In this document: in pieces, positions 50,524 to 60,416 of the stretch
Position numbering within the stretch: position 1 is the stretch's first letter
How the letters are laid out: each line of letters begins with the position of its first letter
Assembly: GCA_943737045.1 (NCBI GenBank)
Contig: CALSFV010000315.1
Location: 186,001-250,000, forward strand
DNA from: Parapristionchus giblindavisi
Lineage: Eukaryota > Nematoda > Chromadorea > Rhabditida > Diplogasteridae
DNA length: 64,000 nucleotides
Direction: 5' to 3'
Program-made: the position numbers and the translations under genes
The notes under the pieces: generated by a model
Told to the model about the DNA's origin: nothing
What the model saw: only the letters and a program-made list of their open reading frames with translations
Databases searched by the model: none

Positions 50524-52630
50524 GAGGGCATGGAGGAAGAGGAGGAGGATGAGGGAGGGGAGGAGGAGGGGAGAGGAAGAGGGAGGGGAGGAGGAGGGGA
50601 GAGGAAGAGGGAGGGGAGGAGGAGGGGAGAGGAAGAGGGAGGGGAGGAGGAGGGGAGAGGAAGAGGGAGGGGAGGAGGAGGGGAGAGGAAGAGGGAGGGG
50701 AGGAGGAGGGGAGAGGGAGAGGGAGGGGAGGAGGAGGGGAGAGGGAGAGGGAGGGGAGGAGGGAGGGGAGAGGAAGAGGGAGGGGAGGAGGGAGGGGAGA
50801 GGAAGAGGAAGGGGAGGAGGAGGGGAGAGGAAGAGGGAGGGGAGGAGGAGGGGAGAGGAAGAGGGAGGGGAGGAGGAGGGGAGAGGAAGAGGGAGGGGAG
50901 GAGGAGGGGAGAGGAAGAGGGAGGGGAGGAGGAGGGGAGAGGAAGAGGGAGGGGAGGAGGGAGGGGAGAGGAAGAGGGAGGGGAGGAGGGAGGGGAGAGG
51001 AAGAGGGAGGGGAGGAGGGAGGGGAGAGGAAGAGGAAGGGGAGGAGGAGGGGAGAGGGAGAGGGAGGGGAGGAGGGAGGGGAGAGGAAGAGGGAGGGGAG
51101 GAGGAGGGGAGAGGAAGAGGGAGGGGAGGAGGGAGGGGAGAGGAAGAGGAAGGGGAGGAGGAGGGGAGAGGGAGAGGGAGGGGAGGAGGGAGGGGAGAGG
51201 AAGAGGGAGGGGAGGAGGAGGGGAGAGGAAGAGGGAGGGGAGGAGGGAGGGGAGAGGAAGAGGGAGGGGAGGAGGAGGGGAGAGGAAGAGGGAGGGGAGG
51301 AGGAGGGGAGAGGAAGAGGGAGGGGAGGAGGAGGGGAGAGGGAGAGGGAGGGGAGGAGGAGGGGAGAGGAAGAGGGAGGGGAGGAGGGAGGGGAGAGGAA
51401 GAGGGAGGGGAGGAGGAGGGGAGAGGAAGAGGGAGGGGAGGAGGAGGGGAGAGGAAGAGGGAGGGGAGGAGGAGGGGAGAGGAAGAGGGAGGGGAGGAGG
51501 AGGGGAGAGGAAGAGGGAGGGGAGGAGGAGGGGAGAGGAAGAGGGAGGGGAGGAGGAGGGGAGAGGGAGAGGGAGGGGAGGAGGAGGGGAGAGGAAGAGG
51601 GAGGGGAGGAGGGAGGGGAGAGGAAGAGGGAGGGGAGGAGGAGGGGAGAGGAAGAGGGAGGGGAGGAGGAGGGGAGAGGAAGAGGGAGGGGAGGAGGAGG
51701 GGAGAGGAAGAGGGAGGGGAGGAGGAGGGGAGAGGAAGAGGGAGGGGAGGAGGAGGGGAGAGGGAGAGGGGGAGGAGGAGGGGAGAGGGAGAGGGAGGGG
51801 AGGAGGGAGGGGAGAGGAAGAGGGAGGGGAGGAGGGAGGGGAGAGGAAGAGGAGGGGAGGAGGAGGGGAGAGGAAGAGGGAGGGGAGGAGGAGGGGAGAG
51901 GAAGAGGGAGGGGAGGAGGAGGGGAGAGGAAGAGGGAGGGGAGGAGGAGGGGAGAGGAAGAGGGAGGGGAGGAGGAGGGGAGAGGGAGGGAGGGGAGGAG
52001 GAGGGGGAGAGGGAGAGGGAGGGGAGGAGGAGGGGAGAGGAAGAGGGAGGGGAGGAGGGAGGGGAGAGGAAGAGGGAGGGGAGGAGGAGGGGAGAGGAAG
52101 AGGGAGGGGAGGAGGAGGGGAGAGGAAGAGGGAGGGGAGGAGGAGGGGAGAGAAGAGGGAGGGGAGGGGAGGAGGAGGGGAGAGGAAGGAGGAGGGGAGA
52201 GGAGGAGGGGAGAGGAAGAGGGAGGGGAGGAGGAGGGGAGAGGAAGAGGGAGGGGAGGAGGAGGAGGGGAGAGGGGAGGAGAGGGGAGAGGGAGGGAGGA
52301 GGAGGAGAGGGAGAGGGAGGGGAGGAGGAGGGGAGAGGGAGAGGGAGGGGAGGAGGGAGGGGAGAGGAGAGGGAGGGGAGGAGGAGGGGAGAGGGAGAGG
52401 GAGGGGAGGAGGGAGGGGAGGAGGAGGGGGGAGAGGGAGAGGGAGGGGAGGAGGAGGGGAGAGGGAGAGGGAGGGGAGGAGGAGGGGAGAGGGAGAGGGA
52501 GGGGGAGGAGGGAGGGGAGAGGAAGAGGGAGGGGAGGAGGGAGGGGAGAGGAAGAGGAAGGGGAGGAGGGAGGGGAGAGGAAGAGGGAGGGGAGGAGGGA
52601 GGGAAGAAGGAGAGGGAGAGGGAGGAAGAA
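50524..52630. repeat. 2.1-kb pure purine minisatellite
   Basis: About 75 copies of a roughly 28-bp unit made of GAGGAGGAGGGGAGAGGAAG and GAGGGAGGG. Units vary as GAGGAGGAGG or GAGGGAGG and as GAGGAAGAGG or GAGGGAGAGG. Barely a pyrimidine occurs on the plus strand for 2 kb. It begins about 45 bp upstream of the start codon of the secreted repeat protein gene, so it occupies that gene's promoter position. Giant open frames in all phases on both strands (up to 762 codons, Pro/Ser/Leu or Gly/Glu/Arg only) are artefacts of a repeat without stop codons. Confidence 0.97.
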
Positions 52631-53188
52631 ATGAAGAGGTGGATGGATATAAACAGATCACGAGAATAATGAAACATTTGTTCTTTGAATGAGAAGATAG
52701 AAGATATTGTGATGGAAGGATAAGAAGATATGAGGGAGTCGACCTTTTATAGATTGAATAGATTGATAGAATAGATCATGATTGATTTAGAGATGGGAAG
52801 GGAGGAGGAGATGTTATCCCATCTCGAGAGAGGGAATGATCATTCATATTGAGAATGATGGTGTAAGAGGGGCGGAGTCAAGATGGGGTGAAGAAGACTT
52901 ATCATAGATGCTTAATTTATGGAGGGAATGTACCTTATATATGATATTGTGTATATGAATGAGTTGTGTCTGTTGACATTTCAGACAAAAACAATTCCTT
53001 TTATTGAAGAATAGAATAGATGATACATTCATTCATTCATACCGGATATTGAATGAATCATAAGAAAGCTATGGGCAATGGACCAGTGTCAGAATGAATG
53101 CTGCTATTGTACGATATAACCCTAATGATAAGATCGAGATACTGTAGGGGATACGGTAGATGATATACTGTAGATGGATTACGGTAGT

Positions 53189-56100
53189 CTATCCAATGAA
53201 ACTAGCAGCAGTATCGAGTAGAGGAATATTATAATTGCCTCCACGTATTCCAAAAGCATTTCCGACTGTTTGAGCTCCTCTGAAAATAATAGATTTTTAT
53301 TTGTGAACTTATATTCTATTCACTCGATATGTTTTCCAAAACAAGTTGAAGTCTCAAATAATAAATGATTTATGGGCACTTTTGTAGTGCTAACTGCTAG
53401 AATCTTCCCCACGGGGAACATTGTGTCATAAATATCTCACTCAATATGATGTGAAGAGTGAGTGATAATGGACATGATGCCATAGAGACAATCCAATCAC
53501 AATTATAGAGAAAGAAATAAGGATAGACTAAGAATTAGTTGTGCTAGAAACTTATTTATGAAAAACGATAATAAATCTAAAACGATGGGCCTCATCAGTA
53601 GATGACCCACACAGGAAATTTTTAAATTATAGTTTTTGCAAAAGAAATGTTATAGACAGCATAAGGCATTATCTTTTAGAAATGAGATCTCATAAAAGTA
53701 TCAACGACTTTCTAAATATTTATTATGTCCGAGACCGTCAAAACGAGAGAAGACGACACAAGTAGGAAATATACGGAATTGCAAGATTTTTTAAAATTTT
53801 TTTCCAATTTTAAAACTATCTATGATGATTTTCATGATAAATGACATTTCAGTATTCCTTAGATGTGTTTTTTTTTGAAAAAAAAAGATGATTTTAGGTT
53901 AAAGTGGCTGTCTTGATAGAGAGGTGTCTACGATTAGAAGGGCACTTCTGAATAAAATTAGATAAGAATCATAGATTTTGAAACCAATATAGGTCAGAGT
54001 GAAATGGAGTGTAGAGTTCATAGCCCAAAGTTCATTGTATTTGGACTAATGGTCAAGGAAGCATAGTCGATTCATTTTTTTTTGAAAACTAAGGAAAATT
54101 TGGAGATTTTACCGTATAATCTCCTATTTGTGTAGTTTTCTCTCTTTTTGATGGTAAATAATATTATTATATTATGTCCCTCGTCCTCTTTTTTCTCCAT
54201 ATATTTGTATGAACAAAACTTCATTATAAACATTTTTTCAAGCTTGCCAAACATTCTCGATTTTTTTCATGCGAAATCAAATATGTTATACTTCAATTGA
54301 TTTCAAACCTAATTATTATCTCTTTCAGAAATAAATTCATCTTCATATTTTGCATTTATAATATTTTTTATCTGTTTCTATTTTACTCGATCTCGATATG
54401 AAATTAACACTGTGCTTAGTCTTCAACATTTTCATAACATATAAGAATAGATTGGAGTTGATTTACACATTCAATGAATTCCTATTTGTATATAAAACTA
54501 TGACAAATTAAATATCACATATAATACTAAATAAATGATAAAATAGATACCTATAGAAAACATTTGCTCCATCAGCAGCTAATTTGCCTATTCCACTTTC
54601 AAATCCTTGATTGATAGAAGAAGAAGAAGATGATGAGCCAAGTGCTGATTCATGATTTATTGATACTTCTCCTTAAAATAATCATATTATTATCACACAA
54701 TTAGTTGTGTCAAAGGTTGAGAAAGTATTAACAAAAATAATATTATTCAAATATTCATAATGAAATTGAATAGAATTCTCTATCGAAGACTTCAGAAAGT
54801 AGTTAATTTCTCCAAGTATGCGATAAATTTATTATTTATTTAATTTATTTTTTATGGATACATTAAAGTTTTTGTTTTATTTGCTTTGTTGTCTGATGTG
54901 AACTTTGTAATGATAATAAAATGAAGACAAAGCTTTCTTTCACTGTGAAAAGGAACATATATGGGACTTGTTTCATTTCACTCTTTATAACTCTATCTGT
55001 CTCCCTCTCTCTCTCTCCTTCTTGCTTTCTCTCCCTCTCCCTCTCCTTCTTCCTCTCTCTCCCTCTCCCTCTCTTTCTTCCTCTCTCTCCCTCTCCTTCT
55101 TCCTCTCTCTCCCTCTCCCTCTCCTTCTTCCTTTCTCTCCCTCTCCCTCTCCCTCTTCCTTTCTCTCCCTCTCCCACTCCTTCTTCCTCTCTCTCCCTCT
55201 CCCTCTCCTTCTTCCTCTCTCTCTATCTACCTTTCTTCTACCTCTCTCTTCATCTCCCTGAGGGTGAAATGGGTAAAAGGATGGATGAATCAGCTGTTAT
55301 GCTAAAAAGTTCAAAAGTTCAATCATTCAATCAAGATAAAGGGAAATCGACCTTATTCCATATAAAGAGTTCATTTCAACTATACATCTAAAGCTCTTTT
55401 TGATTTAAGAAGAGGACCCACGAGTTTTTTCGCGACTAAACTGGTCAGGCAAAACTATGGCTCACATCTCCTTGTATACAAAAACAATTTTCTCTAAAAT
55501 TTTAGATGCCCCCGAATACCGTATTTCGGGCTTAAAGTTCATTGATAAGTCCAGGGAAACGCGCGAGTTTTTGAAATTGAAGTACAAATATATAGAAAAT
55601 TGCAAACGGGAATCGAACCCACGTGGTGCGGTTACAAGCGCTGACTACTTACCACTGAGCCACACGCTCTACGCCTTGAGCCACTCAAATCTAATAGAGA
55701 AAGGAATGTCGCTTCCTATGTCCCACGTTCTTCATGTCAATAGCGCAGCCCAAATCTCGTGGGTCCCCTTCTTTAAATTAGAAATGATTTATACACAATA
55801 ACCAAATAAAACTAATCAATTCGCGTTTATAATATTTGTTTAGTTTTTTTTCTCATTTTATAAATATATAAGTATAAACCATTAGATGTGGATGGAATAG
55901 GTGGAGGTTCTTCATTATATCGAGACATTCCTGTTAGATCTATCTTTGAATCACGAAAGATCTCAAATATAATTATTTAAATAAATTTCTAATTTTATGA
56001 AATATCTTTCTTTCTTTTTTTTCCCGAATAATTCACTATAGTGGATAAGGATTGAATTATCTCTACTCTATCATATCCTATTGATCGAATTGAATGAAAC

Positions 56101-56329
56101 TTCTTAAATGGGTTTGTGAGTCAGCGAAAGTTAAAGAAGTTTTATGAAAATGTGAAGATAAAAGAATGAAACCTGTATCAATACTGGATCATGCATCTTT
56201 GATATCTCAGCCAATGATGGAATACGAGATGATACTATGGATATCTAGATGAATTAATGAATGAATAGATTAAGATGAAATACTTACCAATATTGATATG
56301 ATTAGTGTTATTCGTAGTGATTGAATCAT
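53189..56329 (-). CDS. Small secreted protein of unknown function
   Basis: Five exons (about 56329-56288, 56246-56176, 55955-55880, about 54672-54551 and 53282-53189) give a protein of about 135 residues. A signal peptide, MIQSLRITLIISILISIVSS, is split over the first two exons. The mature part reads RIPSLAEISKMHDPVLIQ, then DLTGMSRYNEEPPPIPSTSN, a Ser-rich stretch, FESGIGKLAADGANVFYRG, and the end IPLLDTAASFIG. There are no cysteines, so it is not a typical disulfide-bonded secreted fold. Single Arg sites and a C-terminal Gly leave open a peptide-precursor role, but this is weak. I do not recognise the family. Introns contain a MITE, a TIR element with a tRNA-like sequence, and CT repeats. 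Confidence 0.6.
53734..54156. mobile_element. MITE, CCGTCAA family, copy 2
   Basis: Shares ends (CCGTCAAAACGAGAGAAGAC on the left; TCTCTTTTTGATGG on the right, inverted) and core phrases such as GATTAGAAGGGCAC with the copy at 38236. More diverged from its consensus than copy 1. It lies in an intron of the secreted-protein gene. Confidence 0.78.
54997..55257. repeat. CTCTCC/CTTCTTCC pyrimidine minisatellite
   Basis: About 260 bp of C/T-rich sequence arranged as a repeat of 30-40 bp in which CTCTCCCTCTCCCTCTCC blocks alternate with TTCTTCCTCTCT. It lies in an intron of the secreted-protein gene; frames over it are artefacts. Confidence 0.9.
55405..55776. mobile_element. TIR element carrying a tRNA-like sequence
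   Basis: Inverted ends GAAGAGGACCCACGAG (left) and CTCGTGGGTCCCCTTC (right), each next to a TTAA. TTAA is the target duplication of piggyBac-type elements (family knowledge), so a non-autonomous piggyBac-like element is a reasonable but unproven reading. In the middle lies a tRNA-like block on the minus strand. It sits in an intron of the secreted-protein gene. Confidence 0.65.
55601..55670 (-). pseudogene. tRNA-Thr-like relic with A and B boxes
   Basis: Read on the minus strand, TGGCTCAGTGGTAAG fits a pol III A box/D-arm and GGGTTCGATTCCC fits a B box/T-arm. Between them CTTGTAA resembles an anticodon loop with TGT (Thr). The T-stem pairs, but the anticodon stem is poor and the acceptor stem does not pair, so this is unlikely to be a functional tRNA. 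It may be a tRNA-derived promoter captured by the surrounding element, SINE-like. Confidence 0.6.
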
Positions 56330-56399
56330 ATTGAATGATCTATAAGAGAAGAAGAGATTAGAAAGTGAAGGACATAATAAAGAGAAAAGACAATGAAAG

Positions 56400-56473
56400 G
56401 AGAACGAGGAGAGGAGGGAGAGGGAGGGGAAGAGAGAGGGGGAGAGGTAGAGAGGGAGAGGGAGAGAGAATGA
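56400..56473. repeat. GAGAGG purine tract
   Basis: Short GGGAGAGG/GAGAGG run about 70 bp upstream of the start codon of the small secreted-protein gene, in its promoter region. Confidence 0.85.
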
Positions 56474-56815
56474 GAGGTACAGAGTAATACTATGAGAATA
56501 GCTACAACTGGTCTATATACTTCATTGAGTATTTCTTCGATGAATGAATGATCTGATATGAAATGATCTAATCGTTCTCATGAATATCATACATCTTATC
56601 CGTCCTCATCAACCTTACGTATATCTTCTATAATGTTTTTCATAGTCCAGACCTTATAACAATACCATCACCTTCTATCCCACTCTCTCCCTAATGTGTT
56701 TGTGTCGTTGAAGAACAAAGGCATTCAGTCACAATACTACATTAAATCAATAGATTATTATTTATGTACAAGTACAGCACATTAGATTTTAAAATGAAAG
56801 ATATCAACTTTAATA

Positions 56816-57320
56816 TACTAGGGTGTTATATAAGTCTTTCCACTCTTTTCATATATTTTTTCTCAAATAACAAACGAAGCAGTTACATTCAAATAGTGAG
56901 ACATTGTCCACGTTTATCAACAACCGTCCTCCATCTCGTAGGCAACTGCATGACACCATTCTGTCTGTAGGGAGCGAGGTAATCCATAGGTCGATCTTCC
57001 ATTCACATTGGTCAGATCCAGGAATCTCTACAGTAGTGCTCGAGAGTTCGAAAGGCATGGTAATCACAAGGGTAGGGGCTCAAACCCTGTTTCGGTTGAC
57101 CTGTGACATTTCGAATAACCAGAACCTCAATCGAACTGTTACGGCTCCGTGTTTTTTCAACTAAAGAAAAATAGAACTGACGATACCAGGAAAAGACTTT
57201 TACACGACGCATTTGGTTCATTGACTGGGTAGATACGCTTCTATTGCAGTCTGCTCCGTACGAATCAAGTAAAGAAGGGCATGTTGCACGCTGCGTAGCA
57301 GTGGCATAACCAAAAATCAA
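56816..57320 (-). pseudogene. Broken, internally deleted mariner transposase
   Basis: On the minus strand, fragments in different frames follow mariner order: an N-terminal HTH-like piece with SLLDSYGADC and RRVKVFSWYRQF, then directly the C-terminal PCDYHAFRTLEH (the conserved CDYH catalytic region) and QLPTRWRTVVDKRGQCLTI, which resembles the family's end. Most of the catalytic domain is deleted and at least two frameshifts separate the pieces. The gene-distal end GAGTGGAAAGACTTATATAA followed by CACCCTA looks like a mariner terminal repeat; the opposite end was not found with confidence. Confidence 0.75.
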
Positions 57321-57708
57321 ATATATTCAAGAAAAGAGAATTAGCAAATGAAACTTATAAAATTTGCTGATCAATATTTCCCTCGATATAAGAAAAATTG
57401 CACAAGGCATAACAATGGATGTCGACCGAGAAAGAAAGGTACAAAGTAGGTGCAGATAAAAGCTTCAAAAATTTTTGGAACTCCCTAACATTAATATTTT
57501 TATTTTTCCCATTTCATATTGTAATGCCTCCTTTGTCGTCACATTTATGAGTTTTCAATGTTGTACTCCTGCGATAATCAATTGATTCACATTTTTGAGA
57601 TAAATCGATATTCATCCAAATTAAAGGATTATGTTAATATAATATATAAGATAATGAATTCATTCATTCATCCATCTTTTATTCATTCTAATCGGTCATT
57701 CTTTCTTT

Positions 57709-58314
57709 ATGATCTATTCTATTCTACTATCTCTATTCCCTCTTCTTCTCACTATTCATTCCCATAGGTCTTTCATATCTCTTTCAACATTCAAATGTCT
57801 TTTCTTCAGTATTTGTCATACCACAAATGGATCATCGTGTAGACAAGAAAAGAGTTTTGGATGTTATCATGTCGGTCTTAAACACGAAGAGGTAAGTTCA
57901 CTCATTACTTAAATCAAATGTATATTAAATATAATTAAGGGTGATATAGCTGCGTACGGTTGTATGGGCCTTGACGTATCTAGCATACAAATAGATGAAT
58001 GTCGACGACTACTTGTAGATAAACATGCAAAATGTATTGATAGTGGTATGTTGGATCATATGATTAATTGATAATAAATAGATATTTATTAAGGTAATAT
58101 TAAAATATGTTGCTGTAGAGGTAATGAATGTAGTAATGAATGGATAAGAAGTGAATCTAAATCGATATCATTGAGTATCACGGATCTTTTGATCTACATA
58201 TGTATAATTATCGATTATCATTCCAATGTTATAGTGTATCATTTACAGTATGTCTTGTGGTATCGATTGTGTTTTGGTGGACTCCAATATCTACAATTGA
58301 TCTCACTTTTATAA
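57709..58314 (+). CDS. Secreted/membrane protein with activin type II receptor-like cysteine pattern
   Basis: Four exons (57709-57767, 57810-57891, 57940-58045 and 58094-58314) join in phase into 155 residues; two introns are only 42 and 48 bp. It has a signal peptide, MIYSILLSLFPLLLTIHSHS, then cysteine-rich sequence: SICHTTNGSSCRQEKSFGCY, YGCMGLD, DECRRLL, CIDSG and NIKICCCRGNECSNEWI. The CCCxGNxC(x)N ending is the hallmark of the three-finger ectodomain of activin/BMP receptors (ACVR2: YFCCCEGNMCNE, family knowledge). A hydrophobic stretch follows (LLIYICIIID, or LLIYILCLVVSIVFWW if a small intron is used). No serine/threonine kinase follows within the window. An alternative 3' end at 58511 is possible. 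The protein may be a kinase-less decoy-type receptor or another Ly6-like protein. Confidence 0.55.
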
Positions 58315-58316
58315 TT

Positions 58317-60042
58317 ATGTCGAGAGTTAAAATACTCGTTAAATCAAAGATATTCCTGATTCTCTTCTATCTATTTCAAATTATCAAAGTAAGAGTTGCA
58401 ATAATAGACATAGAGTTAAGCATAGATTTGATTGACAAAGAATTTATTCAAGATATTGGGATCAATAGCTGTTATTACTTGTTTATTAGTTCGAGTCAAT
58501 TGGGATTGTAAGAATTTCAAATTGGAAGAATTTGAATGTAAGTTGATCCATTATCTTTGGTCTTTGATCTTTTATCTTTAATTTCTTTAAAGTAAAATTC
58601 GAACCATATTCATTTGTACCTTATCTTCTCGATGGGAAAACTTCAGTCGCCTTTGCTTATCTTCCATTTCATTATATAGTCTACATGGTCTATATCGGTT
58701 ACAGTATCAAAGTCATGGTAATCAACTACCGTATACTCTCATATTCAGTATTCTAATTCAGATGTCAACTGGTACTTGTCTATATCGTAGTTGGCATCTT
58801 GTTCTCTCTCAGGTACAGTATCTCTACCGTATCCATATCCACTACCGTAGTTTAGGTTCTACCATTATGTGTTTGTCTCTGTTCTACACTACTTATGCAT
58901 GATACTATTAGTAGTTTCACATTACCAGGGGAATATTGTACAGTATCACATAATACTTGGAAGGTAATCACTATTTATTCTATTCAAAATATTTTAATCT
59001 TGTTCTTTTGTAAAATTTCAATAAAAAATATGTATATTTAATTTGATCAATACTTTCTAGATTGGAATTGAATTATCAAAGGGTCTTCTATCATTTGAAT
59101 TGATTTCTTCTCTATTATTCTTAATCTATCATATCTTTCCAAGAAAAGGAATTGATAATGATAAACTAGTACCTTGTTCATCTCCGGATATTAATGAAGA
59201 GTATGATCAAACTATAATCAATACATTGACAATTATTCATTTCAGAAATTCTCTAACAGAAACAGCTCGACCGAATACAGATGTTCAAATGGATAATATT
59301 GTTATCACACCTAATGTATTCATCTCATATTATCTAATCTAATCGATATTTCTTACATTCAGCCTTTCATTCTATCTTCATATAATGAAGAAGTTCTATC
59401 TATATCAAATAGATACTCCGATCAATGGATTGCATTGAGAATTGTTGTATCTGTATCATCTCATTATATGTAAGTATTTCATGAGATCAAAGATCAGGGA
59501 TCAAAGATCAAAGATCATATTACAGTATCAATCCACAACGATTATTGATTCCTCCAATGAAGACGAGTACGGTAGAAGTGAAACTAAGAGATACTGTAGA
59601 TAGAAAAGTATTGAGTGATGAACATTCTTTATTGATTGAATGGTAAGAATGTCTTAAGTAAGACTAAGGTCATTTAAATCATTTAAGGTTTACATTTAGG
59701 TTTGTGAGTGGAACAAGTTGTCCTAATAGAGATATTTCATCATTTTGGACTCGTCCACACTTTAGACCAAGATCTGAATGGAAACATATTGTGATATCTA
59801 TATTTCATGAAGAAGTGATTAAACACATCTAATTGAGATTTCATTTATCATTTCTCAGAGATATTCAACTCGAACCAATTCAATATTGAAAGGAATAGTA
59901 GAGGATAACAAAGTCAAGTCTAATACTGAAAGCAGTGAAAATGAACCAGTAATTTACATTTCAATCTTTGATCTTTGATCTTTAGCTTTTAAGGAATCCA
60001 ATTGAATTCAGTGAAGAAGAAATGAATAATATATTGAAATGA
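58317..60042 (+). CDS. Multi-pass membrane protein with C-terminal MSP domain
   Basis: Probable start MSRVKILVKSKIFLILFYLF at 58317. Hydrophobic segments follow in several exons (ILGSIAVITCLLV; VAFAYLPFHYIVYMVYIGY; VYIVVGILFSL or VLPLCVCLCSTLLM; LLSFELISSLLFLIYHIF), suggesting about four membrane passes, MARVEL-like in layout. A C-terminal region from NIVITPNPFIL through NRYSDQWIALRIVVS, INPQRLLIPP and TVEVKLRD to SLLIEWF has the seven-strand rhythm and INPxxxxIPP feature of MSP/VAP domains. The last exon ends NPIEFSEEEMNNILK at 60042. Exons from 59061 onward are in phase; the junctions between 58730 and 58980 could not be resolved, and the start overlaps the end of the upstream model by context. 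MSP domains in VAP-like proteins bind FFAT motifs at contact sites (family knowledge); the role here is unknown. Confidence 0.5.
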
Positions 60043-60416
60043 TAATGAACTAACATACAATAAATATAGTATTCAGACTGTTTATTTGTTATCTCAATCA
60101 AAGACAAAATATACACGTATATGATCTATTTAGTGAACAATCAATTGAAACTCGTCCAAATACAATGAAGTTTACATTTATGTCAATATAAGGTTAAAAT
60201 TATATGTTTGTTGATTAAATAAGGTGCACAATTTGTGAGTGAAGTTAGTTCAACCATGCTTGTTAGCTATTATGACAAATAGAAAAGAAAATAGAAACAA
60301 AAAAAGAAAAAGAAAAAGAGTAGAAAATGTATGGTACAATGAAGATGGTCTTCTATTTTGTTTTTTTTAAAACGCATTTGGTGTGTGATTTCTATTCAAA
60401 CGATGATGTATTATAC
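60043..60416. other. AT-rich 3' flank, nothing recognised
   Basis: Between the MSP-domain gene and the foldback element. It contains A-rich runs (AAAAAGAAAAAG near 60300) and no exon or repeat that I recognise. Confidence 0.6.

Noticed and set aside
50389..52692. Giant open frames (706-762 codons) on both strands
   Set aside because: They cover a pure purine minisatellite that cannot contain stop codons in most frames; composition is only Gly/Glu/Arg or Pro/Ser/Leu, and all frames are open at once.
57417..57540. Opposite terminal repeat of the mariner relic
   Set aside because: AGGGAGTTCCAAAAATTTTTG only loosely resembles the AGGGTGTTATATAAG end; similarity is too weak to set a boundary.
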